Assembly (NCBI GenBank): GCA_964568855.1
Contig: CAZMSD010000005.1
Span: 62,001 to 126,000, forward strand
From: CAZMSD01 sp964568855
GTDB lineage: Bacteria; CAIWAD01
Direction of reading: 5' to 3'
Length of the DNA: 64,000 nucleotides
A model generated the notes under the pieces. That model ran no database searches. It was not told the origin of the DNA and saw only the letters and a program-made list of their open reading frames with translations. How positions within the stretch are numbered: position 1 is the first letter of the stretch; each line of letters begins with the position of its first letter. Of this stretch, positions 34,564-42,339 are shown one piece after another. The translations under genes and the position numbers were made by a program.

Positions 34564-35592
34564 TCAGGAATCCACTTCCTGCGGCAGCGACATCTGGGGC
34601 AGGTTCAGTTTCTCGCGGATGCGGGACTCGATCTCGGCGGCCAGATCGGGCCGTTCCTTGAGCAGGTTCTTCACGTTTTCGCGCCCCTGGCCCAGGCGAT
34701 CCTCGCCGTAGCTGAACCAGGTGCCGCTGCGCTCGAGCACGCTCATTTCGAGACCCAGGTCGATCAGCTCCCCGGTCTTGCTGATTCCCTCTCCGAAAGT
34801 GATATCGAATTCGGCCGTGCGGAAGGGCGGCGAGAGCTTGTTCTTGACCACCTTGACCTTGGTCCGGTTGCCCACCGCCTCCTGGCCCACCTTGACCGTG
34901 CCGATCCTGCGGATATCCATGCGGACGGTGCTGTAGAACTTGAGTGCGTTGCCCCCCGTGGTGGTCTCCGGGTTGCCGAACATCACTCCGATCTTCATCC
35001 GGATCTGGTTGATGAAGACCAGGCAGGTGTTGGACTTGGCTACGGCGGAGGTCAGCTTGCGCATGGCCTGGCTCATCAGGCGGGCCTGGGTACCCACGTG
35101 GTAGTCGCCCATCTCGCCTTCGATCTCCGCCTTGGGCACCAGGGCGGCCACCGAGTCCACCACGATCACGTCCAGGGCGTTGGAGCGGATCAGCTTGTCC
35201 GCGATGGCCAGGGCCTGTTCGCCGAAATCGGGTTGACTCACCAGCAGGTTGTCCGTGTCCACTCCCAGGGCCTGGGCGTAGATGGGATCCAGGGCGTGTT
35301 CCGCGTCGATGAAGGCGCAGAGCCCGCCCAGCTTCTGCGCCTCAGCCACGATGTGCAGGGTCAGCGTGGTCTTGCCCGAGGCTTCGGGACCGAAAATCTC
35401 GATGATCCGCCCGCGGGGCACACCGCCTATTCCCAGCGCCCGGTCCAGCAGCAGGCTGCCGGATGGTATGGTGGCGATGTCGATGTTGGCGGACTTGTCC
35501 CCCAGGCGCATGATCGAACCCTTGCCGAACTCCTTGTCGATCATGCCCAGCGCGTTGTCCAGCGCTTTGAGTTTACTGTCCTTGTTGGCCAT
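34564..35592 (-). CDS. recA: Recombinase RecA
   Basis: 342 residues. ATP-dependent strand exchange and SOS co-protease. Walker A is GPEASGKT (68-75), Walker B VIVVDSVAAL, and the L2 loop region lies around NQIRMKIGVMFGNPETTTGGNALKFY. The C-terminal tail is short and only mildly acidic. Only 26 bases separate it from the thpR stop, and I see no LexA-like box there, so it may be driven from further upstream (cinA-thpR). Confidence 0.98.
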   Translation of the reverse strand: MANKDSKLKALDNALGMIDKEFGKGSIMRLGDKSANIDIATIPSGSLLLDRALGIGGVPRGRIIEIFGPEASGKTTLTLHIVAEAQKLGGLCAFIDAEHALDPIYAQALGVDTDNLLVSQPDFGEQALAIADKLIRSNALDVIVVDSVAALVPKAEIEGEMGDYHVGTQARLMSQAMRKLTSAVAKSNTCLVFINQIRMKIGVMFGNPETTTGGNALKFYSTVRMDIRRIGTVKVGQEAVGNRTKVKVVKNKLSPPFRTAEFDITFGEGISKTGELIDLGLEMSVLERSGTWFSYGEDRLGQGRENVKNLLKERPDLAAEIESRIREKLNLPQMSLPQEVDS

Positions 35593-35618
35593 TAGGGACC
35601 TCGTTCCTTATCTGGATC

Positions 35619-36191
35619 TCATTCTTCCTGTTGCTCCGATTCCAATATATGGCGGCTCAGGACATGGTACTCGGGTCCTTCCCGTCGCAGGCGGCTCTCG
35701 ATCAGATCGAGCTCTTCCAGCGCGAACTCGAGCGGAAGGGGAACGGCGGCCAGGTGCTCGCCGGCGAGATCCTGCCTGCATTGTTTCACGCGACCGATGG
35801 TCAGGTGACCCTTGAAACGTCGCTCGCTGCGCGGCAGACCGATCTGCTGCAGACCATGTTCGATGCGCCGGGCCAGCCGCTGGAGGCGTTCCCGCTCGCC
35901 TTCCAAGCCTGTCCAGAGCACCCGGGGAGAGTGTTCCGGCCCGAAGAAACCAGGCTCGCCCAGGCGCATCCGCAGCGGCGCCTCAGCGGCGCAGGTCCGG
36001 TCCAGCTGACGGGCGATGTCCTCCGCCAGGACGCTCTCCGTGTCGCCCAGGAACTTGAGCGTCAGGTGCATGCCCTCCGGGGCCACCCAGTTGATCCGTT
36101 CGCGGCGCGGCTTGAGCCAGTCCTGCTGGCGCGTCAATTCTTCGCGAACGCGTTCGGGCAACCTGAAGGCGATGAAGAGCCGGAGCTTCAT
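35619..36191 (-). CDS. thpR: RNA 2',3'-cyclic phosphodiesterase (2H family)
   Basis: 190 residues. Opens 2',3'-cyclic phosphate ends of RNA. It has the two H-x-T-x motifs of the 2H superfamily, HLTLKFLG and HLTIGRVK, and the family start RLFIAFRLPERVREEL. It overlaps cinA by 4 bases and precedes recA, the common cinA-thpR-recA order. Confidence 0.95.
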   Translation of the reverse strand: MKLRLFIAFRLPERVREELTRQQDWLKPRRERINWVAPEGMHLTLKFLGDTESVLAEDIARQLDRTCAAEAPLRMRLGEPGFFGPEHSPRVLWTGLEGERERLQRLARRIEHGLQQIGLPRSERRFKGHLTIGRVKQCRQDLAGEHLAAVPLPLEFALEELDLIESRLRREGPEYHVLSRHILESEQQEE

Positions 36192-37528
36192 TCGCCGTTT
36201 TTCTCCTGTCCGGCTGGCGGGTCCACCACCCGGGTCAGGATCTCATAGAGCCACAGCCAGGCCCGGCCTGCCGCGCGCAGCCGGATCTGCTCCCGGTTGC
36301 CGGGCAGGTTGAGCAGGCGGACCTGGGTCTCGCCGGGCAGCGCCAGTCCCAGCCAGACAGTACCCACCGGCTTGTCCGGCGTCCCGCCACCCGGGCCGGC
36401 AATGCCGCTGACCGAGAGCGCCAGGTCACAGCCCAGGAGGTCCCGGGCTCCGCGGGCCATCTGCCCTACGCAGTCCGCGGAAACGGCGCCCGCTTCCGCG
36501 AGTAATTCCTCCGGAACGCCCAGCAAGCCGGATTTGATCGCATTGCTGTAGGCCACCAGCCCGCCGCGAAAGACTTCCGATGAGCCGGGAAGGTCCGTGA
36601 TCTGCAGGGCCAGCAGTCCGCCGGTGCAGGATTCCGCCAGTCCCAGGGTCAGGCAGCGCTGGCGAAGCTTCCCAGAGACCAGGCTCAGCAGGTCCTCGCC
36701 GCTTTCGCACAGCAGGTGCTCGCCCAGCCGCTCCCGCACCAGCCTGCCCGCCTCTTCCGTTCGCCGCTGTTCTTCTTCCTGATGCAGGGGCGGCAGGCGC
36801 AGCCTGAACAGGACCCCCTCCGGGTGGGGATAGAAACCCGGTTCGCCCAGGCGCAGCAGGTCCTCGTGCGGTTTGAGGCGCTCATGCAGCAGAGCCTCCG
36901 GCAGGCCACGGGTGCGGTAGGACAGCACCCGCCCGCCGCTGCGGCTTCCATAGCGTTTCTCCAGCAGCGGGAGGACCTGCATCTCCATCAGGTGGCGCAT
37001 CTCGGAAGGTACTCCCGGCAGGGCGATCCACAGCCGGCCCCGCTCCTCGAAGCCCAGGGCGTCCGCCGTGCCCGCCCCGTTGGGCAGGCTGAAACCCGGC
37101 CGGGGATGCAGCGCCTGGTTGCGGGATTCCTCGCCGGGTTCGCGGCCCAGGGCCCGGTAGCGCTCCACAATGCGGGCCCAGCGTTCCTCGTCGAAAACAA
37201 GCTCAGCGCCGAAGGCCTGCGCCAGGATCCCGCGTGTCCGGTCGTCCAGGGTCGGTCCCAGGCCGCCGGTGCTGATCGTCAACTCCGCCGGCGTCTCCCC
37301 GCGGCTCCGTGCCAGTCCTCCAAGCTCTTCTTCGCTGTCCCGGACTACCAGCAGCTCCGCGACCCGCAGGCCCAGCCGGTCCAGGTAGCGGATCAGTTCC
37401 CGGCCGTTGGTCTCCCGGGTGTGGCCGTCCAGCAACTCGTCGCCGATCGCCACCAGGCGCACCCTGGGAGCATCGGTCCTTCCCCCGGCGGCGCCACGCG
37501 CGTGTATTGATGTATCACTCAGACCCAT
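36188..37528 (-). CDS. cinA: CinA: nicotinamide-nucleotide amidase with molybdopterin-binding-like domain
   Basis: 446 residues with both classical parts. The N-terminal MoCF-like domain has VRLVAIGDELLDGHTRETNGREL and STGGLGPTLDDRTRG. The C-terminal pyridine-nucleotide deamidase domain has GLAESCTGGLLALQITDLPGSSEVFRGGLVAYSNAIKSGLLGV and SVSGIAGPGGGTPDKPVGTV. It recycles NMN to NaMN and is often co-transcribed with recA, as here. The start codon context contains one copy of the GTGWTAC word (37512), giving an AGT-GAT-ACA-TCA-ATA run of rare codons at residues 4-8. Confidence 0.95.
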   Translation of the reverse strand: MGLSDTSIHARGAAGGRTDAPRVRLVAIGDELLDGHTRETNGRELIRYLDRLGLRVAELLVVRDSEEELGGLARSRGETPAELTISTGGLGPTLDDRTRGILAQAFGAELVFDEERWARIVERYRALGREPGEESRNQALHPRPGFSLPNGAGTADALGFEERGRLWIALPGVPSEMRHLMEMQVLPLLEKRYGSRSGGRVLSYRTRGLPEALLHERLKPHEDLLRLGEPGFYPHPEGVLFRLRLPPLHQEEEQRRTEEAGRLVRERLGEHLLCESGEDLLSLVSGKLRQRCLTLGLAESCTGGLLALQITDLPGSSEVFRGGLVAYSNAIKSGLLGVPEELLAEAGAVSADCVGQMARGARDLLGCDLALSVSGIAGPGGGTPDKPVGTVWLGLALPGETQVRLLNLPGNREQIRLRAAGRAWLWLYEILTRVVDPPAGQEKNGE

Positions 37529-37657
37529 GAGGTGTTTCCCGTGGAATCGATTCTGGAAAGAAATCCGGGGCGCTGTCCACTCGCCGCTACGCGTCGCTCA
37601 AGGAGCCCGATTCGTCAGCGCCCTCGCTGCCGGCGCCCCCTGGTCGAATTCGCCCGG

Positions 37658-38053
37658 CTATGCGGCCAGGCTCCCCAGGAGAGACAGGATCCCGATGGGC
37701 AGCAGGAGCATCCAATGGGGCAGGCGGATCAGCCGGTTGACCAGGTTTCCGGAATTCCCGGCGATGGCGAAGACCAGGAACACGATTGCGAAGATGACGA
37801 ACTGGACCCCGATGAACAGCCCCAGTTCGCTGGCGCCCGGAAGGTCCGGATTCGCAGCCGCGTACAGCAGCAGGGCGGACGATCCGAACAGGATCACGGT
37901 GACCATGTGCCAGCAGGCGTGAAGCGTCGAGCGGGCCAGGGCGTTCATTTCGCATCTGCGGAATGGCCTGATCACGTCCACCTGGCCTCCAATCAGGTGT
38001 AACAGCGCGGTCAGCAGACCGAGACCGCCCGATCCAAGCCACCAGTAGTTCAT
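37658..38053 (-). CDS. Small membrane protein with about four transmembrane segments
   Basis: 131 residues from the ATG at 38053, preceded by AGAGGGAGCTC; an ATG five codons earlier has a poorer site. Hydrophobic segments lie at about residues 4-22 (WWLGSGGLGLLTALLHLIGG), 45-65, 75-98 (GLFIGVQFVIFAIVFLVFAIA) and 110-130. A loop with RPFRRCEMNALARSTLHACWHMVTV separates the first two; the Ala-Arg-x-Thr-Leu-His and Trp-His residues look conserved-motif-like. I recall small hypothetical proteins of this layout but know no function. It lies downstream of pgpA. Confidence 0.7.
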   Translation of the reverse strand: MNYWWLGSGGLGLLTALLHLIGGQVDVIRPFRRCEMNALARSTLHACWHMVTVILFGSSALLLYAAANPDLPGASELGLFIGVQFVIFAIVFLVFAIAGNSGNLVNRLIRLPHWMLLLPIGILSLLGSLAA

Positions 38054-38104
38054 GAGCTCCCTCTGCATTTTCAGTTCCGCCGGGAGGCCCGACGGTCGAT
38101 CGTT

Positions 38105-38563
38105 TCATCGAAGAAGCAGCAGCGCCGCCAGCCGTAACACAATCCCCGCCAGGATGCCCGCCAGCAGGTCGTCGGCCATGACCCCCAGCGCCCCGGGCAG
38201 GCGCTGAGCACTGTCCACCGGTCCGGGCTTCCAGATGTCCAGCAGCCGAAAGAGCAGGAAGGCGGCCAGCAGCCAGGGCCACTCCGTGCGGCCCAGGATC
38301 AGCAACGCCAGCCACTGGCCGGCCACCTCGTCGATCACCACCCGTCCCGGATCGTGTCCCCATTCGCGCTCGCCGGCGGCGCAGGCCAGGGTTCCCGCCG
38401 CCAGCAGGAAAACGCTCAACCCCAACAGCAGGGGCCAGCCGCCTTGCGGGCCTCCGACCAGCCACCAGAGCAGGATCGCCCACAACGAGCCAGCCGTGCC
38501 CGGAGCGCCCGGCAGGTAACCGATGCCCAGCCCGCTGGCCAGGAGCAGCCAGGCCCGTCTCAC
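38105..38563 (-). CDS. pgpA: Phosphatidylglycerophosphatase A
   Basis: 152 residues with three to four membrane segments. Removes phosphate from phosphatidylglycerophosphate to give phosphatidylglycerol. Family motifs: GYLPGAPGTAGSLWA, DPGRVVIDEVAGQW, FRLLDIWKPGPVDSAQRLPG and GVMADDLLAGILAG. It overlaps pgsA, which makes its substrate, by 4 bases, so the two steps are encoded in tandem. Confidence 0.95.
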   Translation of the reverse strand: MRRAWLLLASGLGIGYLPGAPGTAGSLWAILLWWLVGGPQGGWPLLLGLSVFLLAAGTLACAAGEREWGHDPGRVVIDEVAGQWLALLILGRTEWPWLLAAFLLFRLLDIWKPGPVDSAQRLPGALGVMADDLLAGILAGIVLRLAALLLLR

Positions 38564-39336
38564 GAGGCGACCTTCCCGCTGGGCGAGGCGACCCGCTCCT
38601 CAGGCGAATCGCACTCCGCGCCGGCTGCGCCTCCTTCCGCATCCGCCGCCGGGGACTGCAGTCCCTGCTCCCCACGGCGCCGGCCGCGTCGCTGGCGAGC
38701 CTCCTCTCGAGCCTGCCGGCGGGCCCGGCGCAACTCGCTCCGGTGCTGCGGGTAGCGGAAGGCGTAGATCACAAAGGTATAGATGGTCAGTACCGTGGAA
38801 AGCAGGAAACCGCCGCCGATCAGCGGCAGCACGCCCTCCGAGCCCAGCAGCTGAATCAGCCAGGGCGGATGGGAGCTCAGGGTCTCCACCACGTTCAGGC
38901 GCAGCAGGGCCAGCAGAATGGTCACGAACTGGAAGGCGGTCTTCAATTTGCCGGCCCGGCTGAAGGCCAGCTCGACGCCCCGGTACAGGCTGACGGCGGA
39001 CATGCTGAGGATGCCCGCCTCGGCCACGCTGATCATCACGATGCAGGGCACGGCCAGCGGGATCTGCTGGCCCAGGTCACCCCTCATCAGCAGGGCGAAG
39101 AAGAGGGAAACGCTGAGCAGCTTGTCCGCCAGCGGATCGGCGAACTTGCCCCACTCCGACTCCTGCTGCAGCCAGCGCGCCAGGAAGCCGTCGAGCCAGT
39201 CGGTGGCGGAAGCAAGCACGAAGACGGCGGTGGCCAGCACGTGCAGCGTGGCGTATTCGCTGAAGAAGAGGATCAGGAAGGCCGGCACGAGCATGAAGCG
39301 CAGCATGGTCAGCATGTTGGGGATCGTGAACACCAT
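38560..39336 (-). CDS. pgsA: CDP-diacylglycerol-glycerol-3-phosphate 3-phosphatidyltransferase
   Basis: 258 residues. Makes phosphatidylglycerophosphate. It has the CDP-alcohol phosphotransferase signature D-G-x2-A-R-x8-G-x3-D-x3-D (DWLDGFLARWLQQESEWGKFADPLADK) and several membrane segments; the start IPNMLTMLRFMLVPAFLI is typical. About 60 extra residues follow the last membrane helix: first very basic (RRARRQAREEARQRRGRRRG), then acidic and Ala/Glu-rich. This low-complexity cytoplasmic tail is not part of the usual enzyme. It starts 7 bases after recR. Confidence 0.93.
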   Translation of the reverse strand: MVFTIPNMLTMLRFMLVPAFLILFFSEYATLHVLATAVFVLASATDWLDGFLARWLQQESEWGKFADPLADKLLSVSLFFALLMRGDLGQQIPLAVPCIVMISVAEAGILSMSAVSLYRGVELAFSRAGKLKTAFQFVTILLALLRLNVVETLSSHPPWLIQLLGSEGVLPLIGGGFLLSTVLTIYTFVIYAFRYPQHRSELRRARRQAREEARQRRGRRRGEQGLQSPAADAEGGAAGAECDSPEERVASPSGKVAS

Positions 39337-39343
39337 TCCGCTC

Positions 39344-39946
39344 CTACCGGATCCGTTCCCGGCCGTCCAGCGCGCGCACCAGTGTGAGCTGGTCCACGTA
39401 GTCCAGGTTGCCGCCCATGGGCACCCCGCGGGCCAGGCGGCTCACCCGCAGGTCCTGGTCTTCCAGCTTCCTCAGCAGATAGAGGGCCGTGGCGTCGCCT
39501 TCCACCGTGGCGTTGGTGGCCAGGATCACTTCCTTCACCTCGCCGCCGCGGATCCGCCGCAGCAGGTCTTCGATCCGCAGGTCCTCGGGGCCCACTCCGT
39601 CCAGCGGCGAAAGCACCCCGCCGAGAACGTGATACACGCCGCGGTATTCGCCGGATCGTTCCAGGGCCAGCAGGTCGGAGAGCTGCTCCACCGCGCAGAT
39701 CAGGCCGTGATCGCGTCTGGGATTGCTGCAGATTGCGCAGGGGTCTTCCTCGCAGAGGTTGCCGCAGACGCTGCAGAACCGGCTGCGCTCCACCACGGCG
39801 CGCAAGGCCTCCGCCAGCCGCAGGGTCGGTTCGCGCCCGCTGCCCAGGACGTGCATGGCCATTCTCAGCGCGGTCTTGCGCCCGATGCCCGGCAGCTTGC
39901 CGAACTCGGCTACCAGGGTTTCCAGGCTGGGAGTCAGCACCGTCAC
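39344..39946 (-). CDS. recR: Recombination mediator RecR
   Basis: 200 residues, full length. Works with RecF/RecO to load RecA. It has a helix-hairpin-helix (LPGIGRKTALRMAMH), a Cys4 zinc finger (CSVCGNLCEEDPCAIC), a Toprim region (ICAVEQLSDLLALE) and ATNATVEGDATALYL. It overlaps ybaB by 4 bases, in the conserved dnaX-ybaB-recR order. Confidence 0.97.
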   Translation of the reverse strand: MTVLTPSLETLVAEFGKLPGIGRKTALRMAMHVLGSGREPTLRLAEALRAVVERSRFCSVCGNLCEEDPCAICSNPRRDHGLICAVEQLSDLLALERSGEYRGVYHVLGGVLSPLDGVGPEDLRIEDLLRRIRGGEVKEVILATNATVEGDATALYLLRKLEDQDLRVSRLARGVPMGGNLDYVDQLTLVRALDGRERIR

Positions 39947-40254
39947 AACAGTCCCGCCGGCAGATCCACGCCGCCTGTCAGGCGCTTCATCTCCTCGTCG
40001 CCGATCCTGCGTCCCTCCTCGAGGGCGCGATTGATCGCGGTCACAAGCAGGTCCTCGAGCAGCTCGCGTTCCTCGCAGGCGCCCGGCTCGATCTTCAGGG
40101 ATTTCAGCCGCTGGCCGCAGGTTGCCACCACCCGCACCGCGCCCTCCCCCGCCTCGGCCCGCACCTCGCGGCTCTCAAGCTCCGCGCGGAGCTCTTCCAT
40201 GCGCTGCCGCATCTGCCGCGCCTGCACGATCAGTCCGCCCAGTCCGCCCTTCAT
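39943..40254 (-). CDS. YbaB/EbfC nucleoid-associated protein
   Basis: 103 residues from the ATG at 40254, which has GGAGGAAGCGGT in front; the frame is open 11 codons further. The N-terminal helix LIVQARQMRQRMEELRAELESREVRAEAGEGAVRVVATCGQRLKSLKIEP and the C-terminal DLLVTAINRALEEGRRIGDEEMKRLTGG match the family of small dimeric DNA-binding proteins. It lies between dnaX and recR as in most bacteria. Confidence 0.93.
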   Translation of the reverse strand: MKGGLGGLIVQARQMRQRMEELRAELESREVRAEAGEGAVRVVATCGQRLKSLKIEPGACEERELLEDLLVTAINRALEEGRRIGDEEMKRLTGGVDLPAGLL

Positions 40255-40297
40255 ACCGCTTCCTCCGCAGGCTCCGGGGACGCTCACCGCCCCAGTC

Positions 40298-42025
40298 TCA
40301 ATTCAACAGCTTGCCGTCCACGCGCTTGAAAAGTTCCTCCACCAGCGGATGCTCGCCGCGCAGCTCCTCGAAGCGGCTCCGGCCGTCCAGGTGAGTGCGC
40401 CGGCTGTCGATGAAGCGCTCCCCGGGCACGAGCTCCCCTTCTTCCACGAGAATCCGCCGCGGCGCTTCCGGCAGATCGGCCAGCAGTTCCGCCAGCAGGG
40501 CTTCCAGCTCGGGTTTCAGGCGACCGAACTGCTCGCGCGCCAGGGGAGTGCGAAAGAGTCCCTTGAGCACCAGTTCGCGATCCTGCAGGGCCACGGGCAG
40601 GAATTCTCCGAAGGTCTCGGCCAGGAAGGGCATGCGCTCGGCGACCTCGAAGCGCAGGCGCTCCCAGCGTTCTTTCACGAGCGCAAGCGGATCCGCGGCC
40701 GCGGCGGTGCCTGAGCCGGCTGTTTCCTTATCGGGGTGAGCGGGTTGCGTGACACTCTTCGCATCGTGCTCTACGGACGAGGCCCCGGTCTCATTTCCTG
40801 CCGGCTTTTTTTTTTCGTCATCCCGGTCGGCACGCCTGTCACTCGCATCGGCTCCGGGATCGGCGTTTCCGGCTGTACCGCCCAGTGATCCCGGAGGCAG
40901 ACCGGCCAGACTGCGCACCAGCTCCTGCACCTCGAGGTTTCGTTCCATGGCCACCAGCCGCAGCAGGGCCAGCTCGAAACGCAGCAGGGGATTGGCGCCC
41001 TTTTTCACCGCTTCGAGCTGCCCGCCGAGGAAAGTCAGCATGCGCAGCAGGTCCTGTTCGCCGAACTCCTCGACGAAGGGCTGCAGCTCGGCCCGGTCCT
41101 CCTCGGGCAACTCGCAGAGTTCCCCGCCGGGCTCCACCTTGAGCAAAAGGAGGTTGCGCAACGTCTCCGCCACCTGCAGCAGGTACTCGCCCAGGTCGGC
41201 GCCGGAGGAGTTCAGCCCGCGGGCCAGGCGGAAAGCGCCCGCCGCTTCGCCCTCGCGGATGAAGGCCAGCAGCTCCAGCACCCCGCTGGGATCCGCCAGT
41301 CCCAGGGCCTGGAGCACTTCCTCGTGCGACACGCGCTCCTCGCTGAAGGAGAGCACCTGATCCAGCAGTGACTGGGCGTCGCGCAACCCTCCGTCCGCCC
41401 GTCTGGCGATCAGGCGCAGGGTGCGGGTCTCGATTTCGATCTCTTCGGCCTCGCAGACCCGGCCGAGGCTGCCCTCGATCTCCTCGAGCGAAAGCCGGTG
41501 GAAGTCGAAGCGCTGGCAGCGCGAGAGCACGGTCAGCGGGACCTTGTGCAGTTCGGTGGTGGCGAAGATGAAGATCGTGTTGGGCGGCGGCTCCTCCAGC
41601 GTTTTCAACAGGGCGTTGAAGGCGCTGGTGGAGAGCATGTGCACTTCGTCGATGATGTAGACTTTGTAACGGTACTCGCTGGGCCCGTACTTCACGTTGG
41701 CCCGCAGCTCTCGCACGTCGTTGACGCTGTTGTTGGAGGCCCCGTCGATCTCGATCACGTCGAAATTATTGCCCTCGGCGATTTCGCCGCAGCTGCGGCA
41801 GTCCCCGCAAGGTTCGGCGGTGGGTCCCCCCTCGCAGTTGAGACTCTTGGCCAGGATCCGCGCCACCGAGGTCTTGCCCACGCCGCGGGGCCCGGAGAAA
41901 ATGTAGGCGTGGGCGATCCGCCGGCTGCGCACCGCGCTCTCAAGGGTGCGGGTGACCTGCGCCTGGCCGATCACTTCCTGGAAGTTGCGGGGTCTCCATT
42001 TTCGAGCAAGAACGAGGTAGGACAT
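40298..42025 (-). CDS. dnaX: DNA polymerase III subunits gamma and tau
   Basis: 575 residues (tau form). The AAA+ clamp-loader part has Walker A SGPRGVGKT (about 44-52), a zinc module (CEGGPTAEPCGDCRSC), YIIDEVHMLSTSAFNALLKTLEEPP and an SRC arginine finger in VLSRCQRFDF. A charged linker (about 370-430) with low conservation leads to a C-terminal domain that would contact the polymerase in tau. The linker contains an A10 run (see separate entry) where frameshifting or slippage would give a gamma-like protein of about 411 residues. It lies downstream of the SRP RNA gene. Confidence 0.96.
   Translation of the reverse strand: MSYLVLARKWRPRNFQEVIGQAQVTRTLESAVRSRRIAHAYIFSGPRGVGKTSVARILAKSLNCEGGPTAEPCGDCRSCGEIAEGNNFDVIEIDGASNNSVNDVRELRANVKYGPSEYRYKVYIIDEVHMLSTSAFNALLKTLEEPPPNTIFIFATTELHKVPLTVLSRCQRFDFHRLSLEEIEGSLGRVCEAEEIEIETRTLRLIARRADGGLRDAQSLLDQVLSFSEERVSHEEVLQALGLADPSGVLELLAFIREGEAAGAFRLARGLNSSGADLGEYLLQVAETLRNLLLLKVEPGGELCELPEEDRAELQPFVEEFGEQDLLRMLTFLGGQLEAVKKGANPLLRFELALLRLVAMERNLEVQELVRSLAGLPPGSLGGTAGNADPGADASDRRADRDDEKKKPAGNETGASSVEHDAKSVTQPAHPDKETAGSGTAAAADPLALVKERWERLRFEVAERMPFLAETFGEFLPVALQDRELVLKGLFRTPLAREQFGRLKPELEALLAELLADLPEAPRRILVEEGELVPGERFIDSRRTHLDGRSRFEELRGEHPLVEELFKRVDGKLLN
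40791..40815 (-). promoter_or_regulatory. A10 slippage/frameshift site in dnaX
   Basis: On the minus strand the dnaX reading frame runs GAC GAA AAA AAA AAG, with ten consecutive A's at 40815-40806, embedding the classical A-AAA-AAG slippery heptamer. Moving to the -1 frame (or adding one A during transcription) gives four codons and then TGA at 40793-40791; the +1 frame stops at a TAG about 11 codons on. The truncated product would be about 411 residues and keep the ATPase and oligomerisation domains, like gamma in E. coli (translational -1 shift) and Thermus (transcriptional slippage on A9). A GGGA lies a few bases upstream; no strong downstream stem was seen, which favours transcriptional slippage. 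Confidence 0.65.
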
Positions 42026-42048
42026 GCGATTCGGCTCCGCCTGTGTTG

Positions 42049-42072
42049 CCGGGGCTCCGCGAAAAGCCCCGG
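42049..42072 (-). terminator. Strong GC hairpin between the SRP RNA and dnaX
   Basis: Perfect 8-bp arms CCGGGGCT/AGCCCCGG enclose an 8-base loop. On the minus strand it lies 45 bases after the SRP RNA end and 24 bases before the dnaX start. No U-run follows, so it may be a 3' processing or attenuation structure for the SRP transcript rather than a standard terminator. Confidence 0.4.
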
Positions 42073-42116
42073 TCCCTGGAGTCCGACCACCGGGCTCCTA
42101 AAGGAAACCGGCCGAA

Positions 42117-42224
42117 TGCAGATGACGGAAAGTCCGCGGCACAAGCCAGTATTGCTTACCGCTGCTACCTTCCGGTCCTGACGGGGTTTCGCAACCTGTC
42201 ATTGCGCGGCCCTCGTCATCTGCA
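42117..42224 (-). ncRNA. ffs: Signal recognition particle RNA, small bacterial (4.5S) type
   Basis: The minus strand contains GTCAGGACCGGAAGGTAGCAGC, the SRP helix 8 core: the GGAA tetraloop flanked by the symmetric loop with GTCAGG and AGCAG that binds Ffh. The ends TGCAGATGACG and CGTCATCTGCA are perfectly complementary and close the long hairpin, giving about 108 nt. A TATATT on the minus strand at 42258-42253 would be a suitable -10 box about 20 bases upstream; no good -35 was found. Its position next to dnaX-ybaB-recR is the same as in Bacillus and many other bacteria. Precise ends are estimates from the closing helix. Confidence 0.93.
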
Positions 42225-42339
42225 CCCGGCCGGCGGAAAGATTGTGCCGCACAATATAGAAATTGGCGTCGGCGAAGTGGAGCGGAATGCGCGGTCCGGA
42301 ATCCTCGAGAACGTACGCATTGCGCGAATCGGGAGGATC

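Noticed and set aside
42043..42339. Upstream extension of the HAD phosphatase frame
   Set aside because: It overlaps the SRP RNA on the other strand and has no family similarity. The ATG at 42340 has a good ribosome site.
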